Part shown: one piece after another, positions 1 to 6,393 of the stretch
Numbering within the stretch: position 1 is the first letter of the stretch
Layout of the letters: each line of letters opens with the position of its first letter
From: Candidatus Nitrotoga sp. CP45
Lineage (GTDB): Bacteria; Bacteroidota; Bacteroidia; Flavobacteriales; Flavobacteriaceae
Length of the DNA: 12,246 nucleotides
Assembly (NCBI GenBank): GCA_943329165.2
Contig: CALQCV020000031.1
Location: forward strand, 1 to 12,246
Reading direction: 5' to 3'
Position numbers and translations under genes: made by a program
The notes under the pieces: model-generated
Database searches by the model: none
The model's input: the letters and a program-made list of their open reading frames with translations, nothing else
Told to the model about the DNA's origin: nothing

Positions 1-2130
1 AATAGCCGTTGTGGCTGCTTGGATTACAACATTTGCAGAAGGTGAAGATGTACAAGTTCCTAAAGTGACAGTAAAATTATGAGTATTGGCTACTAATCCT
101 GTTATTGTTGCCGAAGTTGTATTTCCAGTGATTCCGCCAGGATTTAATATCCAATTTCCTGCAGGTAAGTCGTTTAAAACCACACTACCTGTTAGATTTA
201 TACAATCGGGTTGCGTAATGTTTGCAACTGGTGCTATTGGCAACGGTGTAACGGACAACCTAGCAGTCTTAGTTTGTGAAGGACAATCATTACCATCTTT
301 AACTGTAACTTTATAATCTCCGGCATCTGCAGTAGTAACATTTAAAATGGTTGGATTTGCTAATGTTGATGAAAAATTATTTGGACCTGTCCAAGAATAG
401 GTAATTGGTGCTGTTCCGGTGATAAGATTTGCTGTTAAATTGAATGTATTCCCAGCACATAGAGTAGTATTAGTTGTCCCAGAAATTTCGTTTGGACCAA
501 TAGAAAATAGTATTGCCGACAATGTTGCAAATGAAATATCATCGAGAGCAAAATCATTACCACCAGCATTAGTATTTAGATTTCTAATTCTAATTATTGC
601 TGTTGTTGCAGTTCCTGAATTCCAAAAAGGGGTACTGTAAAACCGTACCCAATTGCTCAAATTAACTTCGCTTTCTGACGTTGGCTTTGGAACTGCTGAT
701 GAACTTAAATCTGCAACTGATCCTACTAGAACTCCATTCACTTCAAATTGTAATTGTGCAGGAAAAGAGGGGTTCAAATTCATAGCCCATGCACTAAAGT
801 AATAATTAGTGTTGGGTGTTATAGTTACTGTTTGTTGCCATATTATTCTTTGTCTGTCAGGCTCTGGAGGGTTAGAAACTAATGACGCACTTCCATTGAC
901 CATTAAGAAATTTCTAGACCCTGTTGTATTATTGGTATGATCCCTACCATAAAAAGCAGGATGATATCCTATTCCATTTGAAGGGCTATTGGCACTTGTA
1001 TTTACTGCATAATTACCTTCAGGATATAATCCAGAAGTATTAACACCAGTATAAAAGGCTTGATTTTGGTTGTATTCAGTATAAAAACTTGGGGATGCGG
1101 CATTAAAATTTGTAAAACTACCATCTGTAACAAGCTCTTGCGCCACATTTAAAGAAGCAGTAGCAATACAACCACCTCCTGTTGTTGCCGTAACACTATA
1201 AACCCCTGCCGCGTCTACATCAATTGGGTTACTTGTTTGTCCTGTACTCCATAAATAAGTGCTTCCACCACTTGCTGTTAATCGAATTTTTCCAGGTACA
1301 GCGCAATCATTGGCTGTAATTGTAACATTTGGTGTTCCAGTACAAGGTCTTAAAACAAGAGCAATTCCACCCATCAATCTTGGATTGTCATTAGCAGTAC
1401 AATTTACACTGCCATTACCTGTAGCACCTACTGCTGGTTTGGTTGCCCATGCGGCACCAACACAAGCACTGCTGTTGGCATTATTACCAACATCAAACAG
1501 CTCTGTTAAAGTGGCTGGAGAAGTCATTTTCCAGTTCACATTACTAAAATTCGTATTCGGACTCGAAGTAACCCTTGCAGCTGCTCCAAACAATAATACA
1601 GCTGTATTGGTCGACAAAGTAGTTATACTTGGAATGGTCGTAACATTTGCATTGGTTGCAGTTGTCCAGCTTGTTCTTGGAGTAACATCAAAAGGGGTGG
1701 TATTATTAACACCCGAAAATGCTACAATTCCACCTACTGCGAACGTTGACGAATTGGTCACTGCAAAAGTGTATGATGTAGGTTCTGAACCAGTGGCTAT
1801 TTTATACAATAAAGTACCACGACCTCTTTCGATATCGGTTGCTGCGATGAGCGTCCAGCCACTGGACGTAGCTGTTGTTTGAGTTGCTTGTATATAGTTC
1901 GCAATATTTGCGATCATGATATCACCTGCCACCACACCCATTGGCTTGTTGACAGTTACTGTTGCAGAAGTACTAGTGCCAGTGGTAGCAGTACCTCTCA
2001 GAGCAATTTGAGATGAAGCTTTAAACGTACCAGCAAATAACATCAAAACCACCATCAAAAAGAAAATGAATTTAGAGTGTTTGTTAAGTAAACTTTTTTT
2101 TGTTTGTTCTGAAGGGTAGTGTTTTTTCAT
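1..2130 (-). CDS. Large secreted adhesin-like protein, probable T9SS substrate (partial, C-terminus outside window)
   Basis: An open frame of 710 codons runs from ATG at 2130 off the left edge without a stop. It starts with a Lys-rich n-region, a hydrophobic stretch at about residues 21-36 and a likely signal peptidase site near ASS|Q (38-41). Residues about 42-262 form a beta-rich Gly/Thr/Ser domain ending in GGIALVLRPC. About 264-327 is an Ig-like module (YLWSTGQT...GVYSVTA). About 330-535 resembles a galactose-binding or carbohydrate-binding jelly roll (ITPNTNYYFSAWAMN, then FALDDISFAT). About 545-625 is a second Ig/PKD-like module (APITYSWTGPNNF...DAGDYKVTV) and a third starts at about 630. 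This architecture is typical of Bacteroidetes cell-surface or gliding-type proteins exported by Sec and then T9SS. The sorting domain would lie outside the window, so T9SS use is inferred. The exact ligand is unknown. Codon use matches the neighbours. Confidence 0.88.
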   Translation of the reverse strand, partial: MKKHYPSEQTKKSLLNKHSKFIFFLMVVLMLFAGTFKASSQIALRGTATTGTSTSATVTVNKPMGVVAGDIMIANIANYIQATQTTATSSGWTLIAATDIERGRGTLLYKIATGSEPTSYTFAVTNSSTFAVGGIVAFSGVNNTTPFDVTPRTSWTTATNANVTTIPSITTLSTNTAVLLFGAAARVTSSPNTNFSNVNWKMTSPATLTELFDVGNNANSSACVGAAWATKPAVGATGNGSVNCTANDNPRLMGGIALVLRPCTGTPNVTITANDCAVPGKIRLTASGGSTYLWSTGQTSNPIDVDAAGVYSVTATTGGGCIATASLNVAQELVTDGSFTNFNAASPSFYTEYNQNQAFYTGVNTSGLYPEGNYAVNTSANSPSNGIGYHPAFYGRDHTNNTTGSRNFLMVNGSASLVSNPPEPDRQRIIWQQTVTITPNTNYYFSAWAMNLNPSFPAQLQFEVNGVLVGSVADLSSSAVPKPTSESEVNLSNWVRFYSTPFWNSGTATTAIIRIRNLNTNAGGNDFALDDISFATLSAILFSIGPNEISGTTNTTLCAGNTFNLTANLITGTAPITYSWTGPNNFSSTLANPTILNVTTADAGDYKVTVKDGNDCPSQTKTARLSVTPLPIAPVANITQPDCINLTGSVVLNDLPAGNWILNPGGITGNTTSATITGLVANTHNFTVTLGTCTSSPSANVVIQAATTAI

Positions 2131-2450
2131 AAAATTCGGTTTTTAAAAACGGTACTCAGTAATCAATTGAAAAAGAGTAACCAAAAAAGCGAAATACTTT
2201 TTTGTGATTTTAAACACATGTTTGTTGTATGTTACTTGACAAAAGTATCTCTACCCTTATAAACTGAAAAATTTTCCCGCTATTTAACCAAAAAAATCTA
2301 TGAATTACAACTGATGAATACATAATCTGCCTTTTTTACCTTTCATCTATATTTTGCTTTTTAGAACATCATTATTATAAAACTCAATCAGAGGAATTTA
2401 AATTTTAAATCTTCTATCCTAATTCAATCGGATCCAGCACAATTTTCTAA
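2131..2450. other. AT-rich noncoding stretch upstream of the adhesin-like gene
   Basis: This stretch has no open frame of useful length on either strand. It contains the leader and candidate promoter of the minus-strand adhesin-like gene. Beyond about 2280 I recognise nothing. The rightmost part may be the unreadable, more decayed upstream portion of the T9SS pseudogene that becomes recognisable from about 2451. Confidence 0.5.
2240..2247 (-). promoter_or_regulatory. Possible -7 promoter element for the adhesin-like gene
   Basis: The minus strand reads TACTTTTG, a full match to the Bacteroidetes sigma factor -7 consensus TAnnTTTG. It would place transcription start about 100 nt upstream of the ATG at 2130. 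I do not see a good TTG at the expected -33 distance, so this is only a candidate. Confidence 0.3.
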
Positions 2451-2935
2451 ACCTCCATATCCATTACTAATTATTTTCACGACAATCAAATTATAACCGT
2501 AAATGTGATTGGATTCAGTGTTTATGTATATAGTTTAGATGATGGTTCGTTCCAAAGCATTACTGTTTTTGAACATGTTTGATTGGGCGAACATACAATT
2601 ATCGTTCGTGATGTGAAAGGAAATACCGGTTGTGGTAAAATCGTTATTGATGGAGTTCAAACTATCGATTATCCTCATTATTTTACACCAAATGGAGATG
2701 GTATTCACGATACATGGAATGTTGTTGGGTTGGAAAATCAACCTTTTGCTCAACGTTATATTTTTGACCAACATGGTAAATTTTGAAACAATTACATACA
2801 ACTGGAAATGGCTGGGATGGAATTTATAATGGTCATATGCTTCCCACAGACGATTATTGATGTAAAGCGGAATACTTAGACCAAACTAGATCTAGGTGGA
2901 AAGAATTTAAATCGCACTTCAAGCCGAAAAGATAA
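2451..2935 (+). pseudogene. Remnant of a T9SS type B sorting-domain protein (gliding-motility-type C-terminus)
   Basis: The plus strand encodes the end of a T9SS type B substrate in broken pieces. In the frame of 2460, NQIITVNVIGF and YSLDDGSFQSITVFEHV resemble the SprB-like repeat that normally precedes this domain. A TGA at 2580-2582 then interrupts it. Reading resumes in the same frame with GEHTIIVRDVKG, followed by the hallmark FTPNGDGIHDTWNVVGLEN and YIFDQHGKF, and ends at TGA 2784-2786. One lost base in the T run at about 2781-2784 shifts the frame: LKQLHTTGNGWDGIYNGHMLP continues in another frame, as expected after GK(L/F). A second in-frame TGA at 2858-2860 sits where the family has Trp (DYW). 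The rest runs to SHFKPKR and a TAA at 2933-2935. No start or signal peptide is recognisable, and a TAA at 2448-2450 blocks this frame upstream. Three independent lesions make this a pseudogene, not a recoded gene. Confidence 0.85.
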
Positions 2936-2965
2936 TAGCTAACTTTACAATACTTGAAAATCTCG

Positions 2966-2983
2966 AACCGTTTTTTTGCGGTT
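2966..2983 (+). terminator. Weak hairpin after the T9SS remnant, possibly a decayed terminator
   Basis: AACCG at 2966-2970 pairs with CGGTT at 2979-2983 around an 8-base T-rich loop. It lies about 30 bases after the pseudogene's last stop, where a terminator would be expected. No T-tract follows on the plus strand, so function is doubtful. Confidence 0.25.
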
Positions 2984-3018
2984 AACAATAGCATTTCATT
3001 TATTGTAAAATTTAAATT

Positions 3019-3432
3019 TTAATGTGGTAATCTATCCTTGAAAACACCATAAAGAAAAGTTCCGAGAATAGCTCCAATCAATATCAATCCGAAACTCATA
3101 AATCCTGCGCCAAATAAAATAAAAATTGGTCCTGGACAAGCGCCAACCATTGCCCAACCTAATCCAAAAAGGATACCGCCAATCCAATAACGTGCATTTC
3201 CTTTTTCTTTATCCTGAATATAAATTGGGTTGCCATCAAAGTCTTTCAATTTCTTTCTTTTTATAATCTGAACACCTATTAATCCGGTCGCTATTGCCGT
3301 CATGATAATGCCATACATATGAAACGACTGAAACTGGAACATTTCATAAATTCGGTACCAGGATACAGCTTCTGCTTTGGTTAAAACAATACCAAAGAAA
3401 AATCCAACGAGCAAATATTTTAATAAATTCAT
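3019..3432 (-). CDS. YeeE/YedE family membrane protein, short C-terminal-type half (DUF6691-like)
   Basis: This 137-residue protein is mostly hydrophobic, with about four membrane segments (near 4-20, 37-57, 82-98 and 102-130). The short sequence GWAMVGACPGPIFILFGAG around Cys99 is the diagnostic YeeE/YedE motif, where a conserved membrane-embedded cysteine passes the sulfur substrate. A charged loop at about 58-80 separates the second and third segments. It begins 3 nt after the stop of the gene at 3436-3993, so the two are surely co-transcribed and probably act together in the inner membrane. Full-length YeeE (thiosulfate uptake in Escherichia coli) is more than twice this size and carries both halves in one chain. 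Thiosulfate as substrate is inferred from the family; other sulfur species are possible. No sulfur-metabolism enzyme lies beside the pair in this window. Confidence 0.85.
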   Translation of the reverse strand: MNLLKYLLVGFFFGIVLTKAEAVSWYRIYEMFQFQSFHMYGIIMTAIATGLIGVQIIKRKKLKDFDGNPIYIQDKEKGNARYWIGGILFGLGWAMVGACPGPIFILFGAGFMSFGLILIGAILGTFLYGVFKDRLPH

Positions 3433-3435
3433 AGC

Positions 3436-3993
3436 TTAAAAAAGTAAGGATAAAATATAATGCGACATAATCAAACCACCGATAAAAAAACCAACAACAG
3501 CTTTCAAAGAAGGTAATTGCAAATTACTCATTCCGGCAATAGCATGACCCGAAGTACAACCACCCGCATAACGTGAACCAAAACCAATTAACAATCCACC
3601 AACGAGTAGAATAATAATCATTTTTGGAGATCCAAATATTTGATTTCCGAATAGTTCATCCGGGACTAATTTTCCGTTTGGAGCATCGATTCCCATTGCG
3701 GATAATTGTTGAATCGTTTTAGGGTTAATATCAACATTGGAAACATCACTCAAAAAATGAACTGCCACATATCCGCCGATCATAGCGCCAACAACAACTG
3801 CTAAATTCCATCGTTGTGATTTCCAATCCCAATCAAAAAAGGGAACTCTTTTTCCAACGCCTGTCATGGCACATAATGAGCGTAAGTTGGACGACATGCC
3901 AAATACTTTTCCAAAATAATTAAGCAACAGCATTACCACGGCTATGAGAAAACCTGCAACCGACCAATGCCATGTTTGAGTTAAAATTTCCAT
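3436..3993 (-). CDS. YeeE/YedE family sulfur-compound transporter, first half
   Basis: This is a 185-residue inner-membrane protein when started at ATG 3993 (MEILTQTWHW). Upstream in-frame starts exist (ATG 4002, TTG 4011) but add only a few non-family residues. Hydrophobic segments lie at about 12-28, 63-81, 124-140 and 162-183. The family signature GGCTSGH, with Cys146, precedes HAIAGMSNLQLPS, and a second cysteine, Cys41, lies in the FGMSSNLRSLC segment. These features match the YeeE/YedE thiosulfate-transporter family. The next gene (3019-3432) starts 3 nt after the stop and supplies the second half-motif, so the pair likely forms a two-subunit version of the fused transporter. A minus-strand TATTTTTG at 4009-4016 fits TAnnTTTG, but it would leave a leader of only about 10 nt, so the promoter is uncertain. 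The substrate is inferred, not shown. Confidence 0.88.
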   Translation of the reverse strand: MEILTQTWHWSVAGFLIAVVMLLLNYFGKVFGMSSNLRSLCAMTGVGKRVPFFDWDWKSQRWNLAVVVGAMIGGYVAVHFLSDVSNVDINPKTIQQLSAMGIDAPNGKLVPDELFGNQIFGSPKMIIILLVGGLLIGFGSRYAGGCTSGHAIAGMSNLQLPSLKAVVGFFIGGLIMSHYILSLLF

Positions 3994-4034
3994 ACAATAC
4001 ATTTTATACAAAAATAGAAATTCATTTGAACTTG

Positions 4035-4068
4035 TTTGACAAACTTTTGCGATAATTGACTATTTTTG
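4035..4068 (+). promoter_or_regulatory. Bacteroidetes-type promoter for the lipoprotein gene
   Basis: TTTG at 4035-4038 (-33 element) is followed after 22 bases by TATTTTTG at 4061-4068, an exact fit to TAnnTTTG (-7 element). Transcription would begin near 4074, giving a leader of about 47 nt to ATG 4121. This supports 4121 over the upstream ATG at 4085 as the translation start. Confidence 0.5.
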
Positions 4069-4120
4069 ATTTGCATTTTTTTGCATGATAATTGTAAAAG
4101 AAAGACAAAAAATATTTATC

Positions 4121-4579
4121 ATGAAAATTAAACCGTTTTTAATTGCCATTCTGATTGTTATAACAACCTCATCCTGCGTTAGTACAAAATCTACTTTAAA
4201 AAATGTAGATGACAATGCCCCGATTCCAATAGTATCAGCAAACAACACTTTTGTTTTAATAGAATACAGCAAAGACAAAAAGTATGGCTATGATGCTGAT
4301 TATCCAATTAATGTTTTTTACAAAAGTACCAAAGACGAAAACCTAAACGCTGAGCGTTTCTTGAATGCTTTAGCCGGACCAAAAGGTGAAAAAATAACAT
4401 TTTTTAAAATTGAAAGCTGTTGTCCTTTTCCGACCAAAAGAACCGAAATTGGTGCTGGATTTTTAGACATTTACGAACTAAAATGGGAAGGACAAGTAAT
4501 GCCTTTAAAGCTATATATAAACATATACGAGAGAGGGTATTTGTTGGTTCCAATGGGTCTTTCTATAAAAAATAACTAA
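4121..4579 (+). CDS. Small lipoprotein of unknown function upstream of kdsA
   Basis: From ATG 4121 the product has 152 residues. It begins MKIKPFLIAILIVITTSSC, a typical lipoprotein signal peptide with the lipidated Cys at residue 19. An ATG at 4085 in the same frame would put 12 extra residues before the Lys start and spoil the signal, so 4121 is preferred. The mature part is small and soluble and contains DKKYGYDADYPINVFY, ERFLNALAGPKGEKITF, a paired-Cys ESCCPFPTKR motif and a C-terminal beta-like ELKWEGQ...LYINIYERG. There is no acidic stretch after Cys19 of the sort that sends flavobacterial lipoproteins to the cell surface, so a periplasm-facing anchor is more likely. I recognise no enzyme motif. 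It lies 62 bases before kdsA on the same strand. From memory, close relatives in Flavobacteria are sometimes labelled as KDO-8-phosphate synthase, which this sequence does not support. Confidence 0.82.
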   Translation: MKIKPFLIAILIVITTSSCVSTKSTLKNVDDNAPIPIVSANNTFVLIEYSKDKKYGYDADYPINVFYKSTKDENLNAERFLNALAGPKGEKITFFKIESCCPFPTKRTEIGAGFLDIYELKWEGQVMPLKLYINIYERGYLLVPMGLSIKNN

Positions 4580-4612
4580 GGTTTTGTGTATTAAAAGCTC
4601 ATAAATTAATAG

Positions 4613-4620
4613 TAGCTTTG
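4613..4620 (+). promoter_or_regulatory. Candidate -7 element of a kdsA promoter
   Basis: TAGCTTTG matches TAnnTTTG exactly and lies 21 bases before the kdsA ATG. The nearest TTTG upstream (4583-4586) is 26 bases away, longer than usual, so the -33 element is weak. If real, kdsA can be transcribed independently of the lipoprotein gene. Confidence 0.4.
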
Positions 4621-4641
4621 TGGCCATAAAATAAACGCATT

Positions 4642-5460
4642 ATGAACATTCATTTAATTCCACAAATCAAGAATAGTGATAGTGGAAATTTCTTTGTACT
4701 TGCTGGTCCGTGTGCTATTGAAGGTGAAGAAATGGCAATGAAAATTGCCGAAAAATTGGTTACCATCACGGATAAATTACAAATTCCTTACGTTTTTAAA
4801 GGTTCATTTAAAAAAGCTAATCGCTCCAGAATTGATAGTTTTTCTGGAATTGGAGATGATAAAGCTTTAAAAATACTACGCAAAGTTTCTGAAACCTTTC
4901 ATATTCCAACCGTTACCGACATTCATACTAATGAAGATGCCGACAAAGCAGCGCAATATGTAGATGTGTTGCAAATTCCAGCATTCTTAGTACGTCAAAC
5001 CGATTTAGTAGTGGCCGCAGCTAATACTGGAAAAGTAGTCAATTTAAAAAAAGGACAATTTATGAGTCCGGAAAGCATGAAACATGCGGTTCAAAAAGTG
5101 TTAGACTGCAACAATGAAAATGTAATGGTTACCGATAGAGGAAGCATGTTTGGCTACCAAGATATGATTGTTGATTTTCGTGGAATTCCGACGATGCAAC
5201 AATATGCAACAACCGTTTTAGACGTAACTCATTCTCTACAACAGCCTAATCAAACGGCTGGCGTAACCGGCGGAAGACCCGACATGATTGAAACCATTGC
5301 TAAAGCGGGAATTGTTGTTGGTGTTGATGGTATATTCATCGAAACCCATTTTGATCCTGCAAATGCCAAAAGCGATGGGGCAAATATGTTGCATCTAGAC
5401 TATTTTGAAGGTTTAATGACGCGCTTGGTAGCCATCAGAAAAACAATAAATCAATTTTAA
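4642..5460 (+). CDS. kdsA: 3-deoxy-8-phosphooctulonate (KDO-8-P) synthase
   Basis: The cytoplasmic enzyme condenses phosphoenolpyruvate with arabinose 5-phosphate to give KDO 8-phosphate for the lipopolysaccharide inner core. The 272-residue protein has the expected length and TIM-barrel signatures: LAGPCAIE at 20-27, the substrate-binding KGSFKKANRS at 53-62, TDIH at 92-95, QIPAFLVRQTD at 111-121, KKGQF at 136-140, DVTHS at 194-198 and IETH at 233-236. The four metal ligands of the metal-dependent class, known from Aquifex aeolicus, are all present: Cys24, His197, Glu234 and Asp245. The metal-independent Escherichia coli type has Asn in place of this Cys, so this is a metal-dependent KdsA. 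The gene follows the lipoprotein by 62 bases and is 11 bases before the outer-membrane protein gene, with which it is probably co-transcribed. Confidence 0.97.
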   Translation: MNIHLIPQIKNSDSGNFFVLAGPCAIEGEEMAMKIAEKLVTITDKLQIPYVFKGSFKKANRSRIDSFSGIGDDKALKILRKVSETFHIPTVTDIHTNEDADKAAQYVDVLQIPAFLVRQTDLVVAAANTGKVVNLKKGQFMSPESMKHAVQKVLDCNNENVMVTDRGSMFGYQDMIVDFRGIPTMQQYATTVLDVTHSLQQPNQTAGVTGGRPDMIETIAKAGIVVGVDGIFIETHFDPANAKSDGANMLHLDYFEGLMTRLVAIRKTINQF

Positions 5461-5471
5461 TCTAAAGCATC

Positions 5472-6332
5472 TTGAAAAAACTTTTATTATTTTCATATCT
5501 AACTTTTTTTGCTCTAACCCCAGCTGTTTATGCTCAAGAAAAAACAGCTAATCCTGATAAATATACCGCGCACAACAAGGGTAAAATGTTTGTGTTTTGG
5601 GGAGGAAATCGGGAGAGTTTTTCCAAATCTGACATCCATTTTAAAGGGCCAGATTATGATTTTACCCTTTATGATGTAATGGCAAACGACAAGCCAAAAG
5701 GTTGGCATATAGATTATGTGAATCCGTCACGAATGACTATTCCGCAAACCAATTTGAGAATCGGCTATTTTATCAATGATCATTATAACATTTCCATTGG
5801 AGTTGACCATATGAAATATGTAATGAATCAAAATCAGAATGTTGAAATTGCAGGTGTTGTTGGAGCTTCTTATCCAGATTATGCCGGAGTTTATTTGCCA
5901 TCCGGAAATCATATCATCGATATGACAGATGGTACTTTCCTGAAATTTGAACACACCGATGGCTTGAATTATGTTCACTCTGAGATTTCTCGAGTAGATG
6001 ATATATCACAGCTTTTTAAAATTAGAAATACAGATAAATTTCAAGTAAATATTACCGAAGGTGTTGGAGCTGGATTCTTGTATCCAAAAACGAATGCAAC
6101 CTTACTTGGAAAAGAAATACATGACGATTTTCATGTGTCGGGATTTGGAGTTTCTGGTAAAGTTGGATTAAACTTTACCTTCTTTAAATACTTCTTTATT
6201 CAAACAGAATTGAAAGGTGGGTATATTAACATGAATGACATTAGAACTACAAGTAGCCCATCTGATAAAGCTTCACAAAGTTTTTTCTTCCTTCAAAGAA
6301 TCATTGCCTTCGGAGGAATTTTTAAATTATAA
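5472..6332 (+). CDS. Outer-membrane beta-barrel-like protein of unknown function (TTG start)
   Basis: The start is the TTG at 5472. It directly precedes a clean Sec signal peptide, (M)KKLLLFSYLTFFALTPAVYA|QEK. An in-frame TAA at 5463-5465 excludes any earlier start, and the next ATG (about 5586) would remove the signal. The mature protein of about 265 residues alternates aromatic and polar residues, as in amphipathic strands: GKMFVFWGGNRESFS, NLRIGYFINDHYNISIGVDH, VGAGFLYPKTNATLL, VSGFGVSGKVGLNFTFFKYFFIQTELKGGYI. It ends RIIAFGGIFKL, an aromatic-rich final strand. This fits a small outer-membrane beta-barrel, but I cannot name a substrate or family. It starts 11 bases after kdsA, which suggests an envelope or lipopolysaccharide-linked role by context only. 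Confidence 0.83.
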   Translation: MKKLLLFSYLTFFALTPAVYAQEKTANPDKYTAHNKGKMFVFWGGNRESFSKSDIHFKGPDYDFTLYDVMANDKPKGWHIDYVNPSRMTIPQTNLRIGYFINDHYNISIGVDHMKYVMNQNQNVEIAGVVGASYPDYAGVYLPSGNHIIDMTDGTFLKFEHTDGLNYVHSEISRVDDISQLFKIRNTDKFQVNITEGVGAGFLYPKTNATLLGKEIHDDFHVSGFGVSGKVGLNFTFFKYFFIQTELKGGYINMNDIRTTSSPSDKASQSFFFLQRIIAFGGIFKL

Positions 6333-6345
6333 AACAAAATATTTT

Positions 6346-6363
6346 AAAAGTTCTCAGACTTTT
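6346..6363 (+). terminator. Weak terminator between convergent genes
   Basis: AAAAGT (6346-6351) and ACTTTT (6358-6363) pair around a 6-base loop, followed by TTAATTATTT. It sits 13 bases after the outer-membrane protein stop and between converging genes, so it may serve transcripts from either side. The stem is AT-rich and weak. Confidence 0.4.
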
Positions 6364-6393
6364 TAATTATTTATAAATCTGAAGCTATTTCGA

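Noticed and set aside
86..1882. Plus-strand open frames at 86-316, 419-640 and 1259-1882
   Set aside because: They lie antisense to the 710-codon adhesin-like gene. Their translations lack domain signatures, while the minus strand has a signal peptide and clear Ig-like modules.
2535..2801. Minus-strand open frame of 88 codons
   Set aside because: It is the antisense shadow of the T9SS remnant, whose plus-strand translation carries the family motif.
2580..2860. TGA codons in the T9SS remnant read as recoding (selenocysteine or readthrough)
   Set aside because: One TGA replaces a conserved Trp and the other falls in a repeat linker, a frameshift separates them, and no start is present. Decay explains all three lesions more simply.
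3994..4011. TTG 4011 or ATG 4002 as start of the YeeE-like protein
   Set aside because: The added residues MYKMYC have no family counterpart, and ATG 3993 gives the usual short N-terminus.
4085..4120. Upstream ATG as start of the lipoprotein
   Set aside because: It would add 12 residues before the Lys-rich start of the lipoprotein signal and would leave a leader of only about 10 bases from the predicted transcription start.
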